Shown: piece by piece, positions 23,001 through 34,949 of the stretch
Position numbering within the stretch: position 1 is the stretch's first letter
Layout: every line of letters begins with the position of its first letter
Assembly (NCBI RefSeq): GCF_000003855.2
Contig: NW_003101681.1
Coordinates: 2,673,893 to 2,737,892, forward strand
DNA length: 64,000 bases
From: Blastomyces gilchristii SLH14081
Taxonomy: Eukaryota; Ascomycota; Eurotiomycetes; Onygenales; Ajellomycetaceae
Direction of reading: 5' to 3'
Notes under the pieces: generated by a model
Seen by the model: the letters and a program-made list of their open reading frames with translations, nothing else
What the model was told of the DNA's origin: nothing
Databases searched by the model: none
Made by a program: the position numbers and the translations under genes

Positions 23001-23880
23001 AATCTCTCTTCATCAGTAAATACTGATCAACTTTTTACTATCATCTTATAATAAGATATCTTCTCAGTATCATATTTTATCTGCAGACTAATAATCAGAC
23101 TGAACATCAGAATCAGACACTAGAACAGTATCTTTAAGTGTTCTATTTATATTATCAGAATGATTGACTTAAACATCTTCTGATTATCAAATTTATATAT
23201 AATAATGCAAAGAATGCAATCTTAAAGATATCTTCTTTCTATACTTATTATAAATATAATTCTTTGTTACTCAGTGATGTCACAGATAATATTTCAAAGA
23301 GAGAAATAGACAGTCAGAATATTAGACAGATACAGAGAACAGAGTATTTCTCAGTATCAGAAGTAAAAGTGAGATTGAAACTTTTGAATAAAATTCATGA
23401 GAAGGCAGTGAAAAGCATTTATTATGCTCAGAAATAGTAGATAGAATACTATAATTGAAAACATCTTTCAATGAAGTTCTTAATAGAGAATTAAGTACTA
23501 CTTTCAGCAAAGAATATCAAGATAATAAGACTGTATAAGAAGCTTAGTAAGTGATGACTAGAATCTTTTCTGATAATAAGAGTAATAAGTAAGCAGACAT
23601 ATAAGTTGAAATTACTCACAGAATTGAAATTAATTCATTCTGTTTTTCATATTTTCTATTTAAAGCTCTATAAGTAATACTTCAGAGCAGAGTCATCTCA
23701 GCTGAATAATATTAAGATTGAGAATGATACTGAATATCTTATGAAGAAAATATTGAATAAATGAACACATTACAGTAAGCTTCAATATCTTGTTAAATAA
23801 AAAGATTATTTATTATCAGAGAATTTATAAGAATCACTTAAGTATTTGAAAAATACTGAGAAAGAGATTGTAATCTATGA
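20070..23880 (+). pseudogene. Gypsy A pol remnant (protease-RT-RNase H-integrase-chromodomain)
   Basis: RT is readable at 20860-21390 (RLHLYIDYRDLN; later YLNDILIFS at 21179, where the family has YxDD; then QLYINTEKCSFY). RNase H follows. The integrase core is at 22800-23030: MNFIVNLLKSIRVKEYNSILIIVNYFTK, with catalytic-region Asp codons read as Asn, then TNNQTEHQNQTLEQYL (family TDGQTERxNxxLExYL) at 23090-23130. A chromodomain remnant lies at about 23720-23870 (QYLVK*KDY with Trp turned into stop, LSENL*ESLKYLKN). Chromodomains of such elements bind modified histones and guide integration into heterochromatin. No continuous frame remains. Confidence 0.85.
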
Positions 23881-24783
23881 GATAGCTAGTAGAAACTGTT
23901 CTATTATATGTTAAAGATGTTGAGTAAGAAACACTGCTTAAGACTTCTCATTTTTCTTAAAGAGTTTTTTAAAGATAATCTTACAATGATAAGTCAGTAT
24001 TTTATAGACTTTATAACACTCTTCTTCTATTTTCTCTCAAAGAGTTTTTAGAAGTTTAATAAGACTATATAAGTATAAAATTCCTGAAGCAGTTAATAAG
24101 AAAAGAAAGAAATATTTAAAATTAATAAAAAGATTAATATTATTAATCTGTGAGTTACTGCTATTCTAATAAGACTGCAGCCTGCTGAAAAAGTAAAAAG
24201 AGAAATCAGAGTCTACTTATTAATAATTACATCTCTATTAAACTCATTCTTCACTGTTAAAGTCTCTGACACTAGTATCTTTATCTGTTAAGAAGTTAGT
24301 ACTGTGATGTTATAGAGAAGCATGTTACAGAAGAGTATAAGAGATACTGAAAGTATCAACTTATTAACTTATAAAGTATCTCAGTTATCTGCTTCAACTG
24401 AAGTGAGATTCTCTTCAATCAGTAATTAGTCTCTGTAGTACTTTTAACAGCAGCACTGACTAATCTCTTCTTAAGATCAGTTATTCTGAGATGTTTTTTC
24501 ATCTCAGAGATTCATGCTTTCATCTTCTTTTACAGATGAGTAAGAGAGATCTTCTCAGTCTTGATAGAATTCATCAATACTTAAAGCTCTGAGACTCTCA
24601 CTCTGTACTGCTTGAATATCTAGACTTCTTATCAGAACTGATATGATATCTTTCTGTGAGATAATACTTACAGAAAGACAGAAGTTGTTATTACAGATAT
24701 AATGAAAATAATAGAAGTGAGAGAAGAGATAAGTGTATAAAATCTCTCTCTTCTTCAGCTGCTTAACATAGTGTAGATAAGTA

Positions 24784-25302
24784 GTGATACTGATCAGAGA
24801 CTGTACTGAAGCCTTCTTACAGAGAGAAGATGAAGAAATCACAGAACTCTGCAGACTCAACTCAGCAGTATTTCAAGCAGAGCTCAGATATGCTGTAGAA
24901 GAGAAACTACAGATTAAGCTTCTCAGAGTCACTATCTCTAAAATCAAGCTCTTCTCAGGTTTCTCTCTGAATGATTACACAGGGTCATATATTACTGTAT
25001 TAGCTGAGAGAGAGAGCAGTGTCACAACAGCAGTAAGAAAGATGAGAAATGAATCAGATATGAACAAACTGATTAGTAGAAGAGATGACATCTCACTACA
25101 AGGCACAGTGACTATCACCACAGCTGTAAAAGAAGCAGGAGAAGAAGAAGATATAACAATGAAAGCAGTGCTTTCACAGCTCATTGATGCTGCTGTCTCT
25201 GCCTTCAACCTGGCTTTCTTGATAGTCACAGAGGCTATCACTGCACCACAAAGACATTTACTTACTAGAAAATGTCAGAATAAGTTCTTGATTATTCTTT
25301 AA
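24784..25302 (+). other. 172-codon open frame between chromodomain and 3' LTR of gypsy A
   Basis: Frame opened by ATG with no stop for 172 codons, in an element where other frames break every 20-80 codons. Predicted product: acidic/charged N-terminal half (TEAFLQREDEEITELCRLN), a Glu/Lys-rich middle with EAGEEEDITMK, and a more hydrophobic C-terminal part (AVSAFNLAFLIVTEAIT). Local GC is higher than around it. I recognise no family. The 1.8 kb post-pol region containing it (23880-25725) has no known role in chromoviruses. It might be an extra element gene in plus sense, an antisense gene (88 codons open on the other strand at 24975-25241), or chance. Confidence 0.35.
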
Positions 25303-25725
25303 GAATGATACTCTCATGCACTCACTGTTACAATTGAGAGAAGAAAAGAAAAATGTTTCATAGAGAAAGAGAATCTTTTCAAAAAATTCTATCACTACTG
25401 TTAACTTTGTCTCTAAAAACATATTACTTTTACAGAGAATTTCATATATAGAATGAAATATGTTGAGAGATCTGTAAGCTACTTATTAACTATGTTTTTC
25501 ACATTTCAAATTAATATATAAGGAACTCACTTATCACACATTTGATTTGAATGAAGATGAGAAAAGAAAGATTTATACAGTCAGCAGAAAAACTCATCTA
25601 TTTCTTTATATCATACACAGTACATGCACTGTTAATCAGTTGATAACTGTTGCTATATAACAAAGATAATTCCTAATTCAGTAATCTTGAGAGTATAGAG
25701 ACTATACTCTTAAAGAAGAGAGCAT

Positions 25726-25932
25726 TGTCATGCTCTCAGCTGTGTCAAGACTCTGTTACAGTTTCACATAGCTCATCACTTTCATATAGATGATTTCATT
25801 CTGTCTGAACTGGTTTTCAACCACTCTATGACATCATTTGAATATATCATAGAAAGATTCAATTGATGGATATAAGAACCTCACTTCTATATAAGATTAG
25901 CAGATTACTTTTTCTTAACAGTGAGGCACTGC
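25726..25932 (+). repeat. Gypsy A 3' LTR, left part (207 bp)
   Basis: Starts TGTCATGCTC after a purine-rich AAAGAAGAGAGCAT tract, the likely polypurine tract. It aligns with 18456-18662 and is cut at GGCACTGC by hAT copy 2. Confidence 0.9.
25925..25932. repeat. 8 bp TSD GGCACTGC, left copy (hAT copy 2)
   Basis: Last 8 bp of the interrupted gypsy A LTR segment, repeated at 38961-38968. The intact LTR at 18456-18991 has it once. Confidence 0.92.
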
Positions 25933-26295
25933 TAGACTGACCGTGTAACCGTGTCTGAGACCAGAATCAAACTTTACAGTTGTCATGTTGTCTAAAAGCA
26001 TTACTTCTGATCATGATTTGTGTTCATCACATTGATCTTAAATTATGTTATTTTAAATATTAAAGGTTTCAGATTCACTTTTCAAATAAAAATCTAGTCT
26101 CAGATAAAGAATATGTTTGAATTCTTAGTCACATTTTCATTCTGATTTCATTATTGAGAATGACATCAAATGAGACTATGAAATCATTTCTCACTTATAT
26201 AATATCATAACATAGTGCTCATTTGTTGAAAATTTAACAGAGAGTGTTATCAAATATTATTACTTTTCTGAACATAGATTATAATTCATATAATT

Positions 26296-26430
26296 TTAAT
26301 TATGAAAAAAACATAAAATACAAAAAAAAACAAAAAATAAAAAACAAAACAAACACAAGAAAAAATCATAATAAAAAAAAAAAAAAGAAAAGAAAAAGAA
26401 AAAAATAAAAAATAAAAATAAAAAAAAATC
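26296..26430. repeat. Poly-A-rich tract in hAT copy 2
   Basis: About 135 bp of A runs, the complement of 14811-14930 in copy 1. Confidence 0.85.
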
Positions 26431-26856
26431 AAGGTCACAGAGCTGCAGCACTCTTAAAATACTTACTTCTCAGAGTCTTTGCAATGTTCATTATCAACTG
26501 TGTATCTCTCATAGTGAGAGTAACACAGCTGTGATGAGTCATTGTCTTAATATCATCTAATAAATAATCAGTATATATCTGTATAAATGTGAATAATTAG
26601 AAAATATACACTTAAAAAGTGTGGTCAGAGTGAACTCTGCTGCTACTTAAATAACATTAAGAGCAGAATACTGAAATTAATGATTCTTCTTATCAATTTC
26701 ACAGACAAGGCATATGAAGATGATCTTGAGAAATATAAGATTTCTCAACTTCTAGTAAAAACAGATCTCATGAAGAGACTCTATTTTCATAATATCAGAG
26801 ACTGAGTATTATCAAAAAGCATTACTTTCATGTAATATATATACACTTACTGCAGT

Positions 26857-26861
26857 GATTC
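26857..26861. repeat. TSD GATTC, left copy (gypsy B)
   Basis: GATTC before the 5' LTR; second copy at 34107-34111. Copy 1 of the hAT has the corresponding site uninterrupted. Confidence 0.88.
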
Positions 26862-27118
26862 TGTAAGAAATCCCGCTTCTCACGGATCCTTTACCCCTAT
26901 TCCTATCTCTCGCGTAATCAATAGGGCTAGCGGCCCTTGGCTACACACAACTATATAGACTGGAATTCGCGAATACTATTTGCAACTCAGCTTGAATGCT
27001 ATGATACATTTGACCCCTACATTTATCTTTCTACTGTGAACACTTCTAGTAGTTAACAGTACATATCACACCAAGCTGCAAACACTCAAATAATTGCCTG
27101 TAAGCACTTATTCTTACA
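26862..27118 (+). repeat. Gypsy B 5' LTR (257 bp)
   Basis: Left half keeps the original C/G content (ATCCCGCTTCTCACGG), and comparison with the 3' LTR gives the mutation direction. Contains AGGGCTAGCGGCCCTTGG, unmutated in both LTRs. Confidence 0.93.
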
Positions 27119-27150
27119 TTTCAAGCTCAGTCAGTCAGCAATCACTCATT

Positions 27151-28260
27151 ATGACTGAAAGAACTAGAAACTCATATACTTCAACCCCTGTGAACTCTAC
27201 TGCAGACACTCAGAAGCAGTCACCTGAATCATGAATAATCTCTGTGAAAGAAGTCTCAGAGAACTTATCAATTACTTACAAGACATCATTCTCTGCATCT
27301 GTGACAGAGAAACCCTCTGAACCCATGAATGAATCAATCTCAGTGAAGAACATTCTTAAGTATCTCTCACAGAATCAAGCTATTTTTCTACAAGAAATAC
27401 TTACTGCCTGCAAACACTCTTGAACTGAGTCTCTAGACATGATCTTCAGAGACACTTATAAACTGAAAAGAAACTTTCTCAAGCTGTGACTACTTAAGGT
27501 CATCTATTGAATCACAATCTATAAAAGCTTTTACAAGTTTGCATTTGAAATTGACTTACAAGCCCGGCTGTGTGATATGAAAGATAAAGAAGCTGTCACC
27601 TATGTAATGACAGGCCTTTATTACACTGAAGTCAAGGACTGGCTGAATCATCTAGAGAATGATTATAAGAGATCTCAATGATCTATTCTCAAGATCTATC
27701 TAGAGAACAAGTTGAGAGACTCTGTGAGCTGAACAGAGAACACCTGAGCTGTGATCATCAATATTAGAAAAAGAGGTAAGAAATCTGATGAAGACTACTT
27801 ATAATACTTTATAAAATTGTGATGTGAATTGAAATCTATGAAAACAGGGCTCTGAAACAAGATCTGAATGATGATATTCACAAAGAGACTGAATAAAGAC
27901 ATGCAGAATAAGCTCATTGAGTAAGACTCTAAGCTCTTGACTCTGAAGAAACTGATGACTCTTATTCATTGCTTATGAATCACTGTGAGAGTTATAAATC
28001 TGTGAAGAGTGAATCATTGACCAGCTCTGTAAGAGTCAGAATAACAGAGAACAGATTTATCAGAAAAAGATGACAAGACATAGAGAGATTCATATCTGAC
28101 TGCTGAGCAGAGAGAGAGAGCTTCATAAGCTTCTGTGAACAGAGTGTACAACAGAAAGATCAAGGAAAAGAAACTCTGCTTCATCTGTTCTAAATCAGAA
28201 CATCTTCATGCAAACTGTCTGAATAAATCAAAATAGGAATTTGAGAAGTCACAGACAGAG
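27151..28260 (+). pseudogene. Gypsy B gag remnant with zinc knuckle
   Basis: Begins at an ATG at 27151 (MTERTRNSYTSTPVNS...), Ser/Thr-rich at first, then helical capsid-like sequence with scattered TGA/TAA (mostly Trp and Gln/Arg codons). The knuckle CFICSKSEHLHANC (CX2CX4HX4C) is intact at 28178-28220. Confidence 0.75.
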
Positions 28261-28299
28261 TTAGCAACAGCCTTCTTAAGAGTCTTGAAGCTGACATCT

Positions 28300-31200
28300 G
28301 AATCTGTTACTTTCTCAATGAAAATGCTTACTCACAGAGAGAGACTGCACTGTGATACTGCTGTCTCACAAGTATGAGAAGCATTGATGAACTCAGGATC
28401 TCAGGTCACTGTGATGTCTCTAAAGCTCACAGAGTGAATGAGCTGAAAGATGAAGACTGAGAACCTGCTCTTACAATAAGCAGGGTGTGAGAACTCAGAT
28501 CTGAGAGCTGAGAGACTTATAAGAATCATCTTTGAATTGCAAGATCTCTCTGAAACCTGGAGAAGATTTACAGAAACTGTGATTATTGCAGATATCACAG
28601 ATGACATGTATTTAAAACTTGTATAACTTCAAAGACACAATCTGCACATAGCTGTCTGTGAGTCAGGTTTATACTTCTGATCAGTGTTAACAGACTCACT
28701 TACAGAGATAGAAGCAGTTGATGCTGTAGAGTTGATTAGAGAAGATAAGTTCATCTATATAATGACTTTACAAGTGTCTGAGAATCTCATGATCATGAAA
28801 ACTGAGCTTCAGATATCAGAGAAATATCAAGATCTTGCAGAGATGTTCAGCTCAGCTAAGACAGCTGAGCTTTCTTCTCACTGTGAGAAGAATCTGATAA
28901 TAGATTTGATAGAAGAGTAGAAACTCTTCTGAGAATCAATCTATAAGCTCTCTCATCATGAGACAGAGGTCTTACAGACCTATGTGAAGAAGAATCTGAA
29001 GAATGACTTCATTCAATCTTCACAGGCCTCCACGGGAGCTTCTGTGATATTTGTGAAGAAGAAGAATGAAGATCTCAGATTATGTGTAGACTACTGTGAC
29101 CTGAACTTCAAGATAATAAAAAGCTGCTACTCTCTGTCTCTGATTGAGAATGTAATCAACTGTCTCATGAAAGCTGTTATATTCACATAACTGAATGTAA
29201 TCAATGTATATACACAGCTGTGAATACAGTCTGAGAATGAATAAAAGACTGTCTTTAGAACTGTACTGAGATTGTTTGAATATCTAGTGATGTCTTTTGA
29301 TCTGACTAATATTCTTATGATATTTCAGTCTTTCATTAATAAAACACTTCATGTATATCTGAATGTCTTTGTGATAATATATCTGAATGATGTGATGATG
29401 TACTTTATGAAGAAGAAAGAACACACTGAGCATGTGTGAAGTGTGTTGAAGATCTTAGATAAGACAGAACTGTATATTAAGCTTGTAAAGTACAACTTCA
29501 GTGCTCACTGAATTAATTTTCTAGAATATGTAATCATTATAAATGATATTCAGATGAAATCTTCACAGATTGAGACTATTCTATCATGACTGAAGCTAAC
29601 TAGTATTCATGAGATTCAGATCTTTCTGAGCTTTGTGAATTTCTATAGATGATTTATCTTTGTATTTATGAGAATCTTCTTAGCTCTTACAGACATGCTG
29701 AAGAGTGAAAATAAGAAGAAGTCATTCTGTAAACAGAGAATGAAAAGGTTGTTGAGAAGAGAGAACTGTGAGAACTTTCTTATCTCAGAAGCTCACAGAG
29801 TCTTTACAAGATTGAAACAGATATTCATGAATACAGTGATACTGTTTCACTTTGATCTCTTACTCTTAATCAGATTAGAGACAGATGTCTCCTTCTTTAT
29901 AATTTCAGAAATAGTCTTACAACTACAGTCAAATGAGAACTGAGTTTCAGTGGCCTTTTTCTCATGAAAGATATAACTTACAGAGATCAACTATGACATT
30001 CATGATCAGAAGCTTCTTATGATAGTGAAATTCTTCTATCACTGATGTCACTACTTCAAGAGTCTTGTGACAGTGATTACTGTTAGAACTGATTATAACA
30101 GCTTATAACAGTTTGCTTCAATCAAGAAACTCTCACAACAGCAGATTTACTGAGCTCAGAGACTGAGTAAGTTCTGATTCAAGATAGAATATATTAAGAG
30201 AACTAAGAACTCAGCAGATGAACTCTCTTACAGATCAGACTATGTTAAGAAGATCAGAGTGACAGACACAGAGAGACTAGAGAAGATAGAAAAGCTTTAT
30301 AAGATGCTCAGACTGAGTGTTATGAAGAGATTGACTGAAGAGTCTCTCAATTCTCTGTGAGAGAAGAGAGAAGAGAGAGAGAAGAAGTCTGTACAACTAC
30401 TCTCTACAACACTGAGAGTCAACACTCTGAGAATCTCTGTGAGAATTCTTGAAGAGAGTATCTATAATCTGAAGAATTTGCAGGCTTTGAGAAGTGCTGT
30501 GAAAGACCTGATATAAGAAGAAATAGAGTATAAGTCTTTATAAGATCTTCTATTCAGATTATCTGAACTGCAACTGAAGAATGAATATACTCAGCATATT
30601 CAGAAACTGCTCATGACAGAGATTAATCCTGCAGAAATAAAGAATTGAAGAGACTTAAATAATCTCTTATAAAGAGAGAGCTGAATTTATATGTCTGTGA
30701 ATGAGTTTCTACACATAGAACTTATTAAAAGGTATCATGACTCTTCTCTAGTGAGTCATTTTACAGATACTAGAACTCATAAGTTGCTTATAAGAAAATA
30801 CTTCTGACTGAAGATATGAGGACTTATGAAGAAGATAGTGAATTCTTGTACTGTTTATCAGAATTTGCAGGTAGTGCAGTTCAGATCATATGAAGAACTC
30901 ACTCTTCTACTCATTCTGTGAGAACCTTGAGAACAGCTAGAAATGAATGCCCTTATAAGTCTCTCTGAAAGCAAGAACATATATAATGCCTGCTTTGACA
31001 GTGTGCTAGTGATAGTGAATTACTTCATCAAGATAACACACTTTATACTCACTTGCAAGAACTTGAAGTCAAAGAATTTGACTCATATCTTTATCTGTGA
31101 TGTGGTTTGATTGCATGAGTTATCTGTAAACATTGTCTCAGACAGAGAATCAATCTTCATAGAAGAGTTCTGATCTGATCTGATAACTATACTGAAGATC

Positions 31201-32000
31201 TTGTAAGATCTAAGCACAGCTTTTCATTAACAGACAGATGATCAGATAGAACATCTGATAAGTATATTAAAACAGTATCTGCAGTGCTTTATTAATTATA
31301 ATCAGAATGACTGAGTGCATTGATTATCACTCATGAAGTTTGTGTATAACAACTCAAAGCATATCAGCACAGATAAAACCCTCTTTGAGATACTTACTGA
31401 GACTTATTCATGAATGATCTTGATAAACCTGCGAGAGTACACTATAGAGTATGATAATGCCTGTGAACAGACTGAGAGAATTCAGGAAATCTGAGAGAAA
31501 GTCTGTGAATTCTTGAGAAAGACTCAAGAGTATCAGAAGAGATACTATGACTTCAAGCACATTACAAAGAGTTTCAAGAAAGATGATAGAGTCTGACTGA
31601 GTCTAGAAAATATCATCACATAGAGATCTAGTAAGAAGCTGAATCTCTTACAGATAGAGTCTTATAAAATTATGAAGAAAGTTAGCTCACAGTTCTACAG
31701 ATTGAAACTGTCATCTGAGTTGTAGATATATAATATTTTTCATATCTCTTTGCTCTGTGAATATAAGAAATTCTTAGAAGAGAACTCTGTGACTCATTAC
31801 TCTGTTCATAAAGTACTAGAGAGTGAAAGAGAATATCAGATTAAAGAGATTATTAACTCAGAGAAGTGAGATTGTGAGCTCTGATTCAAGATTCAGTGAT
31901 AAGAGTATTTTAATAAGATGAATAAGTTCACTTGAGAATCATCTGAGCAGATAAGACATCTGCAGAAGCTGAGACATGACTTTTATACTATGAATTCTGA
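28300..32000 (+). pseudogene. Gypsy B pol remnant (protease-RT-RNase H-integrase-chromodomain)
   Basis: RT begins clearly at 29020 (STGASVIFVKKKNEDLRLCVDY), with an intact N-terminal block. The YxDD box reads YLNDVMMY near 29380. RNase H C-terminal signature is SADELSYRSDY at about 30205-30243 (family NxADxLSRRxDY). Integrase spans about 30740-31430, with FDSVLVIVNYF at 31000 (family DSILVVVDRxTK), STAFH*QTDDQIEHL near 31215, and a VYNNSKH segment. The chromodomain remnant is at about 31830-31990 (EYQIKEIINSEK*DCEL*FKIQ, FT*ESSEQIRHLQKL). Stops arise mainly at Trp and Gln codons. Confidence 0.85.
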
Positions 32001-32029
32001 TAAGTCAGAATAATGCAGTCTTTGCTAAG

Positions 32030-33849
32030 AACCTGATTATAATAAAGATATTAATACTGTCATTTGTAAATCCTAGTCTATAAGATAATGAGTTTCTACT
32101 GAGATGAACAGTCTGCAGTATATACAAGAAAAGAAGAAAACATGTTCTTATTAAAACTAAAAAACAAGAAAATAAACAGGATTATAAATACAATTTAGAG
32201 ACTAATAAAGAAAAAATAAAGAAAACTCACACTCACATCATTAATATCTGTGACACTCAACTCTCTCACAACTATCAATTTCTCTCTTCAAAGAAGCAGA
32301 GAGTATTATATCTGTGATACAGACAATTGTTGCATTTGACATGAAGACTGTCAGAAATGCACAGACTTTAGAGAAGCTGAACACCAGAGTATATACAGTT
32401 GTAACAGAGTCTTGAAGACTGATCATCTGCATGTGTGATCAGATATTTCTTATGAAGCTGTATTCACTCTCTCAGTTATACTGAAGTATTCAGCCTGAAA
32501 ATAATGAAGATGCAGAGAGAAGACTCATCTATTCAGGTCAACTTCTGTTATAAATTCATGACATTTGCATTGCCTTGATTACTCAGATTTTACAGATACT
32601 CAGAAACTCATCTCTCATTGATAATGAAATTGCAGAAATGTGCTGCAGCATGAGAATCATTGATAGAGAACCTAGGTATATTTGCATATATCTGGTCAGA
32701 GATTGTATGAGCAGAGAGAGAGTGATCATAGATCTGTGAGACTGCAGAAGACACTGACAACATCAGAAGCTTTGTAAGAACTGTCAGCTAGAGTCTGTAA
32801 GAAATTACTTATAAGAAGACTTACAGCAAAGAAGGGAACTGCACTGCTTAAAGTCAGAGACTGGTCTGAGAAAGAAATGAGATGAGCCGCTGACCTGAAG
32901 ATCAGATGCAGTGATGAGGCTGAGAGAGATGAAGATACAGTCATGAACAGTAACACCTCTGCTTCATCAGCCAGTAAAAAGCAATCAGAGAAGTCATGAA
33001 GACACTCACAAGAAGCTCAGCAGCAGCCAGACATTATTTATAAAGATGTTGAAATTGAAAAAATTTTTATTCTTGAGAAGTTCTTGAATTAATATACAGA
33101 CATTGTCAGGAACACTCTCTCTCTGTTATCTAAGTGAAAATACTTCACAGATGAATGAGAATACTCACAGTTTATAAGAATGAGAGCTGTTACAGAAAAA
33201 GAAAAAAGAAGATGAGATTCTACAGACAGATCTGAAATATTTATACTACTCTAGAGAGGTTTATTTATACTGTGAGTGATCTCATGAAACAGTCAGATCA
33301 CTCTAGTAAATAAGAGTGATTATGAATTGCAGGCCTGAATCTTTCTATATAACTATAAAGAGTGATTGCAGACTGTGAATATCTTGATTCTATAATTCTA
33401 CAGAGTTAGTGAAAGAATGAAAAATTTCTCACAATTCTACAGTATCAAAGAGCAATGATTTATGAGAATGAATAAAAGATCAACTCACAAATGTTTCTCT
33501 TTGATGAGAGTAATCTCACAGAGAGTGATTCATCTGTGAGATGAATCTGTGTGATGATTACATAAGAATCTTATAAAAATGATTGAGAGTCAACTGAAAC
33601 TCTTCTGTATGAAAGATATGAGATGAATCTGTGTGATAGTCAGAGAAGAATCTGTAGATCACAAAGAATCTCACAGAATAAGAAACTGAGTGACAGACTC
33701 TTTTTTCTTTGTGATAACAAGGGATTTTTCCTCACTGAGGTTTTTTATAGATATGAAGGATTTTTAGTGAGTATCACTGCAGTGCTGAGCTGACTATGAA
33801 GTCACTTAGTGAAAGACTTCACAGATGAAGCCTTAGAGAGAGAGAGGTA
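32030..33849 (+). other. Unexplained 1.8 kb between chromodomain and 3' LTR of gypsy B
   Basis: No gag, pol or known env similarity. Open frames are short on both strands (longest about 76 codons, minus, 32726-32956). A purine-rich run (GAGAGAGAGAG) just before the 3' LTR at 33836-33849 is the likely polypurine tract. Similar in place and length to the region at 23880-25725 of gypsy A. Confidence 0.45.
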
Positions 33850-34106
33850 TGTAAGAAATCTCACTTCTCACAGATTCTTTATCTCTATTTCTATCTCTTG
33901 TATAATTAATAGGGCTAGCGGCCCTTGGCTACACACAACTATATAGACTGGAATTTGTGAATACTATTCACAACTCAGCTTGAATGCTATGATATATTTA
34001 ACCTCTACATTTATCTTCCTACCGCAAACACTTCTAGTAGTTAACAGTACATATCACACCAAGCTGCAAACACCCGAATAATCGTCTGCGAGCACTTATT
34101 CTTACA
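33850..34106 (+). repeat. Gypsy B 3' LTR (257 bp)
   Basis: Same length as the 5' LTR. Differences are transitions. The left third is mutated (ATCTCACTTCTCACAG), the centre is spared, and the right end keeps CpG (ATCGTCTGCGAGC). Confidence 0.93.
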
Positions 34107-34111
34107 GATTC
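34107..34111. repeat. TSD GATTC, right copy (gypsy B)
   Basis: Directly after CTTACA of the 3' LTR; the hAT sequence resumes here. Confidence 0.88.
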
Positions 34112-34784
34112 ACTCTCTGTGTATATAACTGAGAGTTATGACTTTTTCACACTGCATGACTCTCTCTGAGATGCTACTGTCAGTTTGCAATTCACACAGT
34201 CTCTCAGTTCAGCATACACTGTGTGTATACAGCTCTGTGTGCTGAGACTGTGTTGATCATTATAACCTGATATAATACTTGCTTTTCATGAGTCATGTTT
34301 CATTTGAGAAGAGAGAGAAGAAAGATATGACTGTTGTTTTATTAAGAAAGAGATAAATAATTAGTATTATTGAATATAATTTAATTCATCTGTATTTAAA
34401 ATTTGATTAATCTATACTCTTCAATTTGAGAGTTTCTATGAGTGTTTTAATAGTTTTCATACCAGCTTGAACTTAGTGATGAGTTGAAGAAGAAGAGAAA
34501 AGAGAGAAGAAAGAAATGAGAATAACTTATCTTTATAATATGAAAACAGAGAATCACTGCAATTATTCTCTCTAGTAATAAAGATCTGTTTTCTGCATGT
34601 ATCTCTGATATAGATTATATGATAAATGTATACAAAGAATATCAATAGTATATATATTGAATGAAGATAATATTGCTATATAATACTGTAGCTGTTTCTG
34701 TACATCTCTGAAAGCTGTTAATAGTTTCTTTGTCTCTTTATATTTAATAAGTTAATAATATATTCTGATGCACTTCTCATTTCA

Positions 34785-34906
34785 TCATCATTATTATCAT
34801 CATTATTATTATCATCATTATCATTACTATCATCATCATTATTATTTTTATTATTATTATCACTATTATCATCATTATTATTATCATCAGTATTACTATT
34901 ATATCA
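34785..34906. repeat. (ATT/ATC)n simple repeat in hAT copy 2
   Basis: Reverse complement of the repeat at 13581-13706; lies just upstream of the accessory frame start. Confidence 0.9.
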
Positions 34907-34949
34907 TTGCCTGTCTTCACCTCTCTCTCAACACTTATTAAAATCAATC

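Larger units (their letters stand above)
26862..34106 (+). mobile_element. Ty3/gypsy chromovirus B, innermost element (7245 bp)
   Basis: LTRs of 257 bp with ends TGTAAG...CTTACA (themselves a short inverted repeat) and a 5 bp TSD GATTC. Gag with a zinc knuckle, then RT, RNase H, integrase and a chromodomain, in chromovirus order on the plus strand. A 1.8 kb region without recognisable genes precedes the 3' LTR. It is the youngest insertion by nesting, yet it carries many stops and Asp-to-Asn changes. Confidence 0.93.
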
